Origin: Hyphomicrobiales bacterium
Lineage (GTDB): Bacteria > Pseudomonadota > Alphaproteobacteria > Rhizobiales > Aestuariivirgaceae
Reading direction: 5' to 3'
NCBI GenBank assembly: GCA_025362535.1
Contig: JANYGE010000435.1
Span: 1 to 10,617, forward strand
Length of the DNA: 10,617 nt
Notes under the pieces: generated by a model
Seen by the model: the letters and a program-made list of their open reading frames with translations, nothing else
Database searches by the model: none
What the model was told of the DNA's origin: nothing
In this document: one piece after another, positions 1 through 9,863 of the stretch
Position numbering within the stretch: the first letter of the stretch is position 1
Layout of the letters: every line of letters begins with the position of its first letter
Made by a program: the position numbers and the translations under genes

Positions 1-1073
1 GCTTGCAGTAGATAGCCGCCGGTGGGGGCTTCCCAATCCACCATTTCGCCAATCGCGTAGGCATTGCCGAGGGATTTGATTTTGAAGTGCTCATCAAGTT
101 CGGCGAGCGCTAAGCCGCCCGCCGATGAAATCGCCCGCACCAAGCTGGCCGGACGCATGATTTTTATTTCGACTGCTTTCATTCCTGCACCCGTAATCGG
201 CGCATTGGTTTCGCGCAGCAGCGAAATGCCAACAGCTGAAAGGCCTGCTACTTTGCGCAGCCAATTTGATTGTGTGTCTTTGCCGCGCGGGCGGGCCGCT
301 AGGCGTTGATCCAAAACTTCGGCCGTCAGATCAGGCCGCAAATCAACATATAGAATTTGACCGGGCGCATCGCGCATGTGGCGCGAGATGGCATAGATGG
401 CACCGCCCTCAATGCCCTCACTGGAGATCATCAATTCGCCACGCACTTTGGTGCCCGCATAATTCAGGCCCACATTTTTAACTGGCGTTCCGGCAAAGCG
501 GTTGCGGAACACCGGAGTCCAATCGACAAGGAACCTGCTATTGGCGGGGCGGAAGGCATTCACACGGATATTTTCAGCACGGAGAATTGGAATCCATTCG
601 GCATCAGAGCCGAGCTGCGGCCAGCTGGCCCCACCCATCGCAAGTATGGTGGTATTGCCATCAAAACCTTCCCAGCGGGTGCGGGATTTAAGCGTCACGC
701 CCAAGGCTTCGAGGCGTTTCAGCCAAGCCCGCAGCAAGGGCGAGGCTTTCATTTGTTTGGGAAACACCCGGCCTGATGAACCCACGAAAGTTTCAATGCC
801 CAGACCATTCACCCATTCCACCAAGGCGGAAGGCGGAAAGGCGCGAATGGCGGGGGTTAGAAATTCCTTGGCGTCGCCATAGCGTTCCAGCAGGGCTTCC
901 ATGGGTTCGGAATGCGTGAGGTTTAAGCCTCCCCGGCCCGCCAGCAAAAATTTGCGCGCTGGCTTTGGCATGTGGTCGAGAATGGTCACTTTCATGCCAC
1001 CCGTGGCCAGCACTTCGGCGGCCATCAAACCTGCGGGCCCTGCGCCTACAATTGTTACTTCAGAATTCTGCAC
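1..1073 (-). CDS. HI0933-like NAD(P)/FAD-dependent flavoprotein (TIGR03862-type), 3' end cut by the window edge
   Basis: About 357 codons are visible, and the frame stays open to the left edge. The N-terminus carries a Rossmann FAD-binding fold: a beta strand leading into GAGPAG (residues 10-15), with the acidic residue D33 ending the second strand. A conserved block follows at about residues 46-54 (GRGGLNLTH), and further on SGRVFP and KASPLLRAWL, all typical of the HI0933-like flavoproteins and in particular of the TIGR03862 subfamily. The visible end (PTGGYLLQ) is the start of the conserved C-terminal FAD-contacting motif, so I estimate only 30-45 residues are missing. The start is GTG at 1073: an in-frame TGA, the stop of the GNAT gene, lies five codons upstream and no ATG lies between. 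GAGG, overlapping that stop, could be the ribosome binding site. The substrate is unknown. Related HI0933-family proteins include BaiN reductases and the E. coli rRNA dihydrouridine synthase YhiN/RdsA, but that does not fix the role of this subfamily. Confidence 0.9.
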   Translation of the reverse strand, partial: MQNSEVTIVGAGPAGLMAAEVLATGGMKVTILDHMPKPARKFLLAGRGGLNLTHSEPMEALLERYGDAKEFLTPAIRAFPPSALVEWVNGLGIETFVGSSGRVFPKQMKASPLLRAWLKRLEALGVTLKSRTRWEGFDGNTTILAMGGASWPQLGSDAEWIPILRAENIRVNAFRPANSRFLVDWTPVFRNRFAGTPVKNVGLNYAGTKVRGELMISSEGIEGGAIYAISRHMRDAPGQILYVDLRPDLTAEVLDQRLAARPRGKDTQSNWLRKVAGLSAVGISLLRETNAPITGAGMKAVEIKIMRPASLVRAISSAGGLALAELDEHFKIKSLGNAYAIGEMVDWEAPTGGYLLQ

Positions 1074-1085
1074 TTTTTCTATGCC

Positions 1086-1646
1086 TCAATAAGGCAGATC
1101 AAAATATTGCTCGGCCGTGATGCGGTAAATATCAATCGGCTCAAAACGGCCGTGACCAACTGGGTAAGCTGAATCTGTGCTCACATGGCGCAAACCGATG
1201 CGAAGCGCAAGCCGTGCTGAGCGCTTGTTGTCTTGCATAATCTTGCACCACATGGTTTTGGCCATCAGTTTTTCAAAACCGAGGCCCAAAAGAGCGCGGC
1301 CAATTTCGGTGCCAAAGCCCACCGACCACAAAGCCGGATGCAAGCCCCAGCCCATTTCCATGGCGTGATCTTGGTGATTGATGAGAAAGCCATCGCCCAC
1401 CACTTCAGCAGATAAGCGTTCTTCAGCGGCCAGATGAAACACCCGGCGCTTGGCATCGCCCTGCACCGCCATTTGACGGCGCACAAACTCAGCCACTTCA
1501 TCTTGGCTTTTCAATTTATGCGCGATGTATCTTTGATAGCGGCTTTGCGTCATGAAACCTGCCATATCTGGACAATCGAGCGCATTGATCTCGCGCAGGA
1601 TCAGATTTGGCGTTTCTACGGCGTTCAGAATCGAATGGATGAGCAT
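1086..1646 (-). CDS. GNAT-family N-acetyltransferase, RimJ/RimL-like
   Basis: A protein of 186 residues from ATG 1646, normal for the Acetyltransf_3 (RimJ/RimL) branch of GNAT enzymes, which move an acetyl group from acetyl-CoA to an amine. The start region (ETPNLILRE, residues 11-19) is the usual first strand. The acetyl-CoA pyrophosphate loop appears as W107-S-V-G-F-G-T-E114 followed by a helix. N140, S143 and the IGLR segment near 150-153 match the C-terminal N..S....lGF signature. The frame also opens further upstream at a TTG (1700), but those 18 extra residues do not resemble the family. AGAGG lies 14 nt before the ATG, which is rather far, so the start is not certain. The gene leads a two-gene unit: its TGA is followed after 12 nt by the flavoprotein start in the same frame. 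The acetylated target cannot be told from the sequence. Confidence 0.9.
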   Translation of the reverse strand: MLIHSILNAVETPNLILREINALDCPDMAGFMTQSRYQRYIAHKLKSQDEVAEFVRRQMAVQGDAKRRVFHLAAEERLSAEVVGDGFLINHQDHAMEMGWGLHPALWSVGFGTEIGRALLGLGFEKLMAKTMWCKIMQDNKRSARLALRIGLRHVSTDSAYPVGHGRFEPIDIYRITAEQYFDLPY

Positions 1647-1711
1647 AAAGTGCAATCTAACCTCTGTGATCCAGAAACGGAACTCCCATATTGTGGACAA
1701 GATTAACGAAG

Positions 1712-1740
1712 CTTTGGGCGAAGTGCCGCAATCCTACAAT
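1712..1740 (+). promoter_or_regulatory. possible katG promoter
   Basis: TACAAT at 1735-1740 is a good -10 hexamer. The matching -35 (CTTTGG at 1712-1717, spacing 17) is poor. The 161-nt gap between the GNAT start and katG must hold promoters for both directions. I looked for a clear OxyR- or Fur-type palindrome in this gap and did not see one. Confidence 0.28.
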
Positions 1741-1783
1741 ACAGCTTAAACAAATGGCGCAGCTTTGGTAGACATCACATTAA

Positions 1784-4018
<2,235 letters not shown>

Positions 4019-4043
4019 GTGTGATTGAACAATCAAAAAACAA

Positions 4044-4077
4044 AAAGGCGGGACCAAAATCCCGCCTTTGCTTTTTT
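4044..4077. terminator. bidirectional rho-independent terminator between katG and aqpZ
   Basis: A perfect 10-bp stem (AAAGGCGGGA 4044-4053 with TCCCGCCTTT 4060-4069) with a 6-nt loop (CCAAAA). On the plus strand it is followed by GCTTTTTT, and on the minus strand by a T-rich run (the complement of the A tract at 4035-4046). It lies 25 nt after the katG stop and 13 nt after the aqpZ stop, so it can end both transcripts. Confidence 0.93.
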
Positions 4078-4090
4078 AGATTTGCGAAAC

Positions 4091-4774
4091 TCAATCGTCA
4101 GCCAGCAATGATTGGTGGATCAACGCGCCTATAATGGCTCCCACAATTGGCGCAACAATGAACAGCCAGAGCTGTTGCAAAGCTGGGCCACCCGCAAAGA
4201 GTGCAACCGCGACTGAACGGGCTGGGTTCACCGAGGTGTTGGTCACCGGAATAGAGATCAAGTGGATCAGCGTTAACGCTAAGCCGATGGCGATGGGTGC
4301 AAAACCTGCTGGGGCTTTTTTAGCTGTGGCGCCCAGAATAATGATCAGGAAAAATGCAGTCATCACGACTTCGGTAACCAAGCCTGCCAGCATTGAAAAA
4401 TGGCCGGGCGATTGATCATCATAACCGTTCGAGGCAAAGCCACCAAGGCTCGCATCAGCCTTTCCGGTTGCAATGATGTAAAGCACCATAGCACCAGCAA
4501 TGCCGCCTGCCACTTGGGCGATGATATAAGAAGGAACTTGGCTCCAAGAAAAGCGACCAGCGGTTGCCAGACCGATGGATACAGCAGGGTTAAAATGCCC
4601 GCCCGAGATGCCACCCACGGCATAGGCCATGGTGAGCACGGTGAGCCCGAAGGCTAAAGATACACCGACAAAGCCAATGCCCAGACCGGGGAAGCCCGCA
4701 GCAAGCACGGCGCTGCCGCAGCCGCCAAGCACCAACCAAAATGTTCCAAAAAATTCTGCTGATAGTTTTTTCAT
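4091..4774 (-). CDS. aqpZ: aquaporin Z, water channel
   Basis: A 227-residue inner-membrane channel of the MIP family, close in length and sequence to E. coli AqpZ. Six hydrophobic membrane segments are visible, arranged as two inverted halves. Each half carries an NPA loop: [11 protein letters not shown] (NPA at 62-64) and [10 protein letters not shown] (NPA at 183-185). The aromatic/arginine filter reads F42, H171, T180, R186, the water-selective combination known from AqpZ (F43/H174/T183/R189 in E. coli), not the wider glycerol-facilitator type. The N-terminus [20 protein letters not shown] is also typical. ATG 4774 was chosen over an adjacent in-frame TTG (4777) because AGGGG lies 7 nt before it. 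The gene is convergent with katG and shares its terminator. Its promoter should lie in 4787-4916, where a leader hairpin and a CtrA-like site are found. Confidence 0.97.
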   Translation of the reverse strand: MKKLSAEFFGTFWLVLGGCGSAVLAAGFPGLGIGFVGVSLAFGLTVLTMAYAVGGISGGHFNPAVSIGLATAGRFSWSQVPSYIIAQVAGGIAGAMVLYIIATGKADASLGGFASNGYDDQSPGHFSMLAGLVTEVVMTAFFLIIILGATAKKAPAGFAPIAIGLALTLIHLISIPVTNTSVNPARSVAVALFAGGPALQQLWLFIVAPIVGAIIGALIHQSLLADD

Positions 4775-4781
4775 CAAAGCA

Positions 4782-4786
4782 CCCCT
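4782..4786 (-). promoter_or_regulatory. aqpZ ribosome binding site
   Basis: AGGGG on the minus strand, 7 nt before ATG 4774. It decides for the ATG rather than the TTG one codon upstream. Confidence 0.7.
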
Positions 4787-4791
4787 GTGAA

Positions 4792-4808
4792 TGCCCGAAT
4801 CGCGGGCA
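4792..4808. repeat. short hairpin in the aqpZ leader
   Basis: TGCCCG (4792-4797) pairs with CGGGCA (4803-4808) over a 5-nt loop, ending 5 nt upstream of the aqpZ ribosome binding site on the minus strand. A GANTC site (GAATC, 4797-4801) sits across the loop. The GC-rich 6-bp stem could form in the aqpZ mRNA leader if transcription starts upstream of it. No function is shown. Confidence 0.4.
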
Positions 4809-4847
4809 CGGCCAAATCTAGACGGGGAGGACTTGAGAATTTAACCG

Positions 4848-4862
4848 TTAATAGAGGGTTAA
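4848..4862. promoter_or_regulatory. putative CtrA-binding site (TTAA-N7-TTAA)
   Basis: TTAA at 4848-4851 and TTAA at 4859-4862 are separated by exactly 7 nt. Read on the minus strand the second half is followed by C, giving the fuller consensus TTAA-N7-TTAAC known for the alphaproteobacterial cell-cycle regulator CtrA. A further TTAAC (4841-4845) is adjacent. The site is 18 bp upstream of the possible -35 of the helicase promoter and about 60 bp upstream of the aqpZ ribosome binding site, so it could serve either gene. The match is exact, but AT-rich gaps produce such matches by chance. Confidence 0.4.
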
Positions 4863-4879
4863 TTTGACTTTGAAGACAA

Positions 4880-4908
4880 TTAAACGTAACAGGCGCTTGC
4901 AATATAAC
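4880..4908 (+). promoter_or_regulatory. possible promoter of the DEAD-box helicase gene
   Basis: TTAAAC (4880-4885) and TATAAC (4903-4908) are 17 nt apart, a fair sigma70-like pair. Transcription would begin near 4915. That would make an ATG at 4917 practically leaderless and give the ATG at 4980 a leader of about 65 nt. Confidence 0.35.
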
Positions 4909-4979
4909 CCCCGGCAATGGCGAATGCCCCTGTGGTTCCCAATTTACTTTATTTCGCCAGATTGGTTTTTCTGACTTAC

Positions 4980-6338
<1,359 letters not shown>

Positions 6339-6348
6339 TGTAGTTTAT

Positions 6349-6368
6349 TAGTTATACTCTTATAACTA
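6349..6368. repeat. 8-bp inverted repeat between helicase and PilZ genes
   Basis: TAGTTATA (6349-6356) and TATAACTA (6361-6368) form a perfect inverted repeat around CTCT. It lies 11 nt after the helicase stop and 49 nt before the likely PilZ start. The arms hold almost no GC and no T run follows, so it is a poor intrinsic terminator. It overlaps TATACT (6353-6358), a -10-like hexamer, so an operator is possible. Confidence 0.45.
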
Positions 6369-6417
6369 TTGGCCGCTATGATGTTTGCGGAAAGCTTATT
6401 CAATTGATTGGCCTCAT

Positions 6418-6714
6418 GTGACAATTGAGAACAAAAGAGTTGCGCCACGCATGCGGGTGCTGAAAGGCGCCAAGATCGTCAGCATGAATCAATGGTCGTT
6501 GGTTGATTGTACCGTGCGGGATATGTCAGAAACGGGTGCCAAGATCATCTGTGGCGATCAAGCTGCAGTTGCCAATGAATTTCGCTTTTTGCTGCCCAGT
6601 GACAATTCGATCAGAACAGCCCGGGTTGTGTGGCGGCGGGGCGATATGCTGGGCATTGAATTTACCAGCGAAAAATCCCGCGCACCGGTTCGGAAACTGC
6701 AATCTGGAACTTGA
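6418..6714 (+). CDS. single-domain PilZ protein, putative c-di-GMP receptor
   Basis: 98 residues from GTG 6418, consisting of one PilZ domain. Both c-di-GMP-binding signatures are visible: R7-V-A-P-R11 (RxxxR) and D35-M-S-E-T-G40 ((D/N)xSxxG). The later VVWRRGDMLGIEF segment is the usual closing part of the beta barrel, as in many alphaproteobacterial stand-alone PilZ proteins. It presumably binds the second messenger and then acts on a partner; it has no output domain of its own. The start is uncertain: the frame extends to a TTG at 6385 (109 residues), and the first ATG (6451) would remove the RxxxR motif. I chose GTG because TIENKRVAPRMRVLK fits the usual N-terminus, yet no Shine-Dalgarno sequence precedes either codon. 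It follows the helicase by 79 nt on the same strand and converges on sufA, with only 9 nt between the two stops. Confidence 0.88.
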   Translation: MTIENKRVAPRMRVLKGAKIVSMNQWSLVDCTVRDMSETGAKIICGDQAAVANEFRFLLPSDNSIRTARVVWRRGDMLGIEFTSEKSRAPVRKLQSGT

Positions 6715-6723
6715 GTTAAGAGA

Positions 6724-7083
6724 TTATGCCGCTGCCGGAACGATCTGCACGCTTTCACCACAGCCGCAGGCTGATATTTGATTCGGATTGTTAAACACAA
6801 AGCCCGATTTCAGCGCTGATGACTGAAAATCCATTTCGGTGCCGAGCAAGAACATAATGGCTTTTGGGTCGATCAGGATTTTTGCACCCTTATCCTCGAC
6901 CACTTCGTCAAACTTGCCCTGCTCCTTGGCCCATTCCATTGTATATTCCATGCCAGCGCAGCCGCCATTCTTCACGCCAACGCGAAGGCCCACACCTTCA
7001 CCACGCGCCATCAACTCGGCAATGCGCGCTGCCGCTGCATCGGTTACTTTCATCACTTGGGATCTGGGTCGTGCTTGGGCCAT
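6724..7083 (-). CDS. sufA: SufA-type iron-sulfur cluster assembly protein (A-type carrier, HesB/IscA family)
   Basis: 119 residues, usual for A-type carriers, which receive Fe-S clusters from the SufBCD scaffold and hand them to target apoproteins. The three cluster-binding cysteines are in place: C42 in NGGCAGMEY, and C106 and C108 in SACGCGES near the C-terminus. The start is ATG 7083: AAGGTG (7090-7095) lies 6 nt upstream and overlaps the TAA of sufT. An in-frame GTG at 7092 falls inside that ribosome binding site and is unlikely. It is the last gene of the suf operon, 10 nt after sufT. No hairpin terminator is visible after it; its stop lies 9 nt from the stop of the convergent PilZ gene. 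From the sequence alone it could equally be called an ErpA/IscA-like protein; the operon context favours SufA. Confidence 0.93.
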   Translation of the reverse strand: MAQARPRSQVMKVTDAAAARIAELMARGEGVGLRVGVKNGGCAGMEYTMEWAKEQGKFDEVVEDKGAKILIDPKAIMFLLGTEMDFQSSALKSGFVFNNPNQISACGCGESVQIVPAAA

Positions 7084-7089
7084 GTTTGT

Positions 7090-7095
7090 CACCTT
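7090..7095 (-). promoter_or_regulatory. sufA ribosome binding site overlapping the sufT stop codon
   Basis: AAGGTG on the minus strand, 6 nt before ATG 7083. Its first two bases are shared with the sufT TAA (7094-7096), so terminating ribosomes would be placed at the sufA start. Confidence 0.65.
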
Positions 7096-7456
7096 ACCAC
7101 ATATTCATCGCCATGCGAGCCTCATCCGACATGCGGCTATGATCCCATGGCGGATCAAAAGTTATTTTTGCCTTAGCGCTGGCCACGCCAGCTACGGTGG
7201 ACACGGCATTTTCCACCCAGCCTGGCATATCACCAGCCACCGGGCAGCCTGGCGCTGTCAGCGTCATATCAATCGCCACATTGCGATCATCATCAATATC
7301 GACCTTATAGATCAGGCCCAATTCGTAAATGTCGACGGGGATTTCGGGGTCATAGACGGTCTTTAACGCCAGAACGATATCATCCGTCATCCGCGCCAAC
7401 TCATCGGCTGGGATGGCGGAATGGTCTGGAGCGTTATCGGTTACGATGTCGGTCAC
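7094..7456 (-). CDS. sufT: SUF-system Fe-S assembly protein SufT (MIP18/DUF59 family)
   Basis: 120 residues. The DUF59 domain fills most of the protein after an N-terminal extension of about 20 residues. Conserved blocks are YDPEIPVDIYELGLIY (35-50), TAPGCPVAGDMPGWV with the invariant C71, and DPPWD (101-105). Proteins of this family in suf operons are auxiliary maturation factors needed for full activity of some Fe-S enzymes; the exact chemistry is not settled. The start is GTG 7456, which overlaps the sufS stop by 4 nt (GTGA, 7453-7456). AGAGGA (7464-7469) is 7 nt upstream. The gene lies between sufS and sufA, a common place for it in alphaproteobacterial suf operons. Confidence 0.92.
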   Translation of the reverse strand: MTDIVTDNAPDHSAIPADELARMTDDIVLALKTVYDPEIPVDIYELGLIYKVDIDDDRNVAIDMTLTAPGCPVAGDMPGWVENAVSTVAGVASAKAKITFDPPWDHSRMSDEARMAMNMW

Positions 7457-8670
7457 GTGAATATCCTCTGGGCAGAGATAAGCGCTTCGGCCAATTTATC
7501 AACCTCTTGTTCGGTATTGTACATGGCGAAGGACGCCCGACAGGTGGCGGTGACGCCAAACCGTTGCAGCAAGGGCTGGGTGCAATGGGTGCCAGCCCGC
7601 ACAGCCACGCCGAGCCGGTCAATCACGGTTGCCACATCATGGGCATGAGCGCCATTCATGGTAAATGAGATGATCGGGCCTTTGTGTTTGGCTTGGCCAT
7701 AGATTTTAAGGGAGTTGATTTCACGCAGGCGGTTCATGGCGTAATCATGCAGCGCCTTTTCATGGGCGGCGATTTTATCAAGGCCGATTGAAGTCATATA
7801 ATCCAGTGCTGCGCCAAGGCCGATGGCTTCGACAATGGCCGGTGTGCCTGCCTCAAAACGATGCGGCGGATCATTATAGGTGATCGTAGTTTCACTAACT
7901 TCCGAAATCATCTCGCCACCACCTTGATAAGGCGGCATTTTCTTCAAATGTTCAGCTTTGCCATAAAGCACGCCAATGCCGGTGGGGCCATAGGTTTTAT
8001 GGCCGGTGAAGACGAGGAAATCAGCATCCAGCGCTTGCACATCGACATGACCATGCACGGCCTGTTGGCTGGCATCGACCAGAACCGGAATGCCATGCGC
8101 ATGGGCGATCTTGATAATCTCCGCCACCGGAACCACCGTGCCCAAGGCATTCGACATGGCGGTGATGGCAATCATCTTGGTGCGTGAGCTGATGAGCTTC
8201 ATGAACTCATCAAGCAGGAAATTACCTTCATCATCAATCGGTGCCCATTTGATCACAGCACCGCGACGCTCGCGGTGGAAATGCCAAGGCACAATGTTGG
8301 AGTGGTGTTCGAGGATGGAAAGAATGATCTCATCGCCCTCGCCTACCACCATGCCGCCAAAGCTTTGCGCCACAAGATTGATGGCATCGGTTGCGTTGCG
8401 GGTGAAGATGATTTGATCTTTCGAAGGCGCATTGATGAAGCGGCGCACTGATTCTCGCGCATCCTCAAAAGATTGCGTCGCGGCGTTGGAGAGATAATGC
8501 AGCCCGCGATGCACATTGGCATATTCTTGCGTCATCGACTTCATCATTGCATCGAGAACAGCTTTGGGCTTTTGCGCTGAGGCCGCGTTATCGAGATAAA
8601 CCAGCGGCTTGCCATAAACCTCACGGGCGAGGATGGGAAAGTCGTGGCGGATGCGCTCGACGTCTAACAT
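7453..8670 (-). CDS. sufS: cysteine desulfurase SufS (class II, PLP-dependent)
   Basis: 405 residues from ATG 8670, matching the usual length of about 405-410. It removes sulfur from L-cysteine as an enzyme-bound persulfide for cluster building, releasing alanine. The fold-type I aminotransferase core shows the PLP lysine K225 in TGHKTYGPTG, H122 (in LEHHSN) stacking on the cofactor, D199 in PVLVDASQ, and the catalytic C363 in RAGTHCTQPLL on the short class II loop. The C-terminal TCRASFAMYNTEQEVD is typical of SufS. The ATG shares its A with the sufD stop (TGATG, 8668-8672), and AAGGA lies 10 nt upstream. An in-frame TTG (8697) would add nine residues but lies inside sufD. No separate sufE/sufU sulfur acceptor gene is seen in the window. 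Confidence 0.97.
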   Translation of the reverse strand: MLDVERIRHDFPILAREVYGKPLVYLDNAASAQKPKAVLDAMMKSMTQEYANVHRGLHYLSNAATQSFEDARESVRRFINAPSKDQIIFTRNATDAINLVAQSFGGMVVGEGDEIILSILEHHSNIVPWHFHRERRGAVIKWAPIDDEGNFLLDEFMKLISSRTKMIAITAMSNALGTVVPVAEIIKIAHAHGIPVLVDASQQAVHGHVDVQALDADFLVFTGHKTYGPTGIGVLYGKAEHLKKMPPYQGGGEMISEVSETTITYNDPPHRFEAGTPAIVEAIGLGAALDYMTSIGLDKIAAHEKALHDYAMNRLREINSLKIYGQAKHKGPIISFTMNGAHAHDVATVIDRLGVAVRAGTHCTQPLLQRFGVTATCRASFAMYNTEQEVDKLAEALISAQRIFT

Positions 8671-9863
8671 CACTTCGCTTTCCTTCGTGTCAACCAATTC
8701 TCGGCAAAACCCACCATGGCTTCGCGCATCGCATCATTTACAATTGCATCAAAGGCTTCGCCGACAAAGGCACCGATCAACAATGATTTGGCTTCGGCTT
8801 CGGGAATGCCGCGTGATTTCAAATAAAACAGGTGATCGTGGTTGATGTCACCTGCGGTTGCCCCATGCCCACACACCACGTCATCGGCATAGATTTCGAG
8901 TTCGGGTTTGGCGTCGAACTCGGAGGATTCAGACAGCAGCAAAGCATGGCTGGATTGTTTGCCATCGGTTTTCTGCGCATTTTTGGCGACGATCACTTTG
9001 CCTTGAAAAATGCCACGGGCATTTTCATCCATCACGCATTTAAACATTTCACGGCTGGTGCAATGAGGCACTTTGTGGTCCATCACCAAACGCGTGTCAG
9101 CGTGTTGTTTGCCATTGAGCAAATAAGCGCCCGCGATATAGGCATTGGCATTTTCGCCCGCGAAAAGATAATTTCCATTTTGGCGATTGAGGCCTGCGCC
9201 CGAGGTGAGGGTGAGTTCGTTGAGTTTGGCATTTTTCGCCATGGTCACATCAATATAGGAAAGATGGGTGGCGTCATGCGACTCCAGTTCCACTTTCACG
9301 CGGTCTAGCCGTGCCCCCTCGCCCACGCTGATTTCGGTGACGGCGTTCACCACATAATCGCCTTCGCCCACAAAAGTCTCGATGAGGGTGGCCGATGCGC
9401 CCTCGCCCACTTCAATGCGGTTGCGCACGGCCATGGCACGGACCGCACCTTGCGTTGCGATGTGGATAATTTCGACAGGCACATCCAACTTTGCATCAAA
9501 GCGCAAAGTGAGGCCGGAAGGTTCAATGGCACTGTTCAGATGAATGACGGGATCATCAACAGCCGATGACGATGGCACACCCAATTCAAACGTGAGGCCC
9601 GTAAAGTTTGAACGCGCCTGATCCAGGCTGCCATTCACAAACACAATGCGGTGATTGGTGAGTTTGACAAAGGGTGAGGCTGCGATGAGGCGCTCCACAT
9701 CCTTATTTGCGGCCACGACGTTTTGATGCGGCAGATAAGGCTTATCCAGCTTGCTGCGTAAATCGGTCCAGCGCCACTCTTCCATCCGTCGGTGCGGCAG
9801 CGCCATTCCGAAAGCTTCTTCGGCTGGGGTTTGGGCTGGGGTTTGAGAGAGTGCTACTGTCAC
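8670..9863 (-). CDS. sufD: SufD, component of the SufBCD Fe-S scaffold
   Basis: 397 residues. SufD pairs with SufB and docks on two SufC ATPases to form the cytoplasmic scaffold on which the cluster is made. The N-terminal helical region has the usual RRMEEWRWTDL (25-35). A long right-handed beta-helix of short repeated strands follows (about 100-330), then the conserved YADDVVCGHGATAGD with C331 and H333, the counterparts of the conserved Cys and His near 358-360 in E. coli SufD. The C-terminal helical part contains SRGIPEAEAKSLLIGAFVGE, which serves as the SufC-binding region in the family. The start is GTG 9863, overlapping the sufC stop by 4 nt (GTGA, 9860-9863), with GGAGAAGG at 9868-9875. 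SufB has the same fold but is longer (about 470-490 residues) and carries additional cysteines, which favours SufD. Confidence 0.95.
   Translation of the reverse strand: MTVALSQTPAQTPAEEAFGMALPHRRMEEWRWTDLRSKLDKPYLPHQNVVAANKDVERLIAASPFVKLTNHRIVFVNGSLDQARSNFTGLTFELGVPSSSAVDDPVIHLNSAIEPSGLTLRFDAKLDVPVEIIHIATQGAVRAMAVRNRIEVGEGASATLIETFVGEGDYVVNAVTEISVGEGARLDRVKVELESHDATHLSYIDVTMAKNAKLNELTLTSGAGLNRQNGNYLFAGENANAYIAGAYLLNGKQHADTRLVMDHKVPHCTSREMFKCVMDENARGIFQGKVIVAKNAQKTDGKQSSHALLLSESSEFDAKPELEIYADDVVCGHGATAGDINHDHLFYLKSRGIPEAEAKSLLIGAFVGEAFDAIVNDAMREAMVGFAENWLTRRKAK

Noticed and set aside
357..776. Open plus-strand frame of 139 codons opposite the flavoprotein gene
   Set aside because: It lies entirely within a clearly coding minus-strand gene, resembles no known family, and has no convincing ribosome binding site.
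6761..6773. CAGCC-GCA-GGCTG hairpin near the end of sufA as a terminator for the PilZ transcript
   Set aside because: It encodes the conserved cluster-binding ACGCG region of SufA, the stem is only 5 bp and no T run follows.
6839..7366. Open plus-strand frame of 175 codons across sufA and sufT
   Set aside because: It spans the junction of two well-supported minus-strand genes and has no protein-like features.
7550..7600. SufS active-site loop RAGTHCTQP differing from E. coli RTGHHCAMP
   Set aside because: The catalytic Cys and preceding His are kept, and the flanking residues vary within the family, so this is not a defect.
8832..9308. Open plus-strand frame of 158 codons opposite sufD
   Set aside because: Antisense to the conserved beta-helix of SufD; a by-product of codon bias in the real gene.
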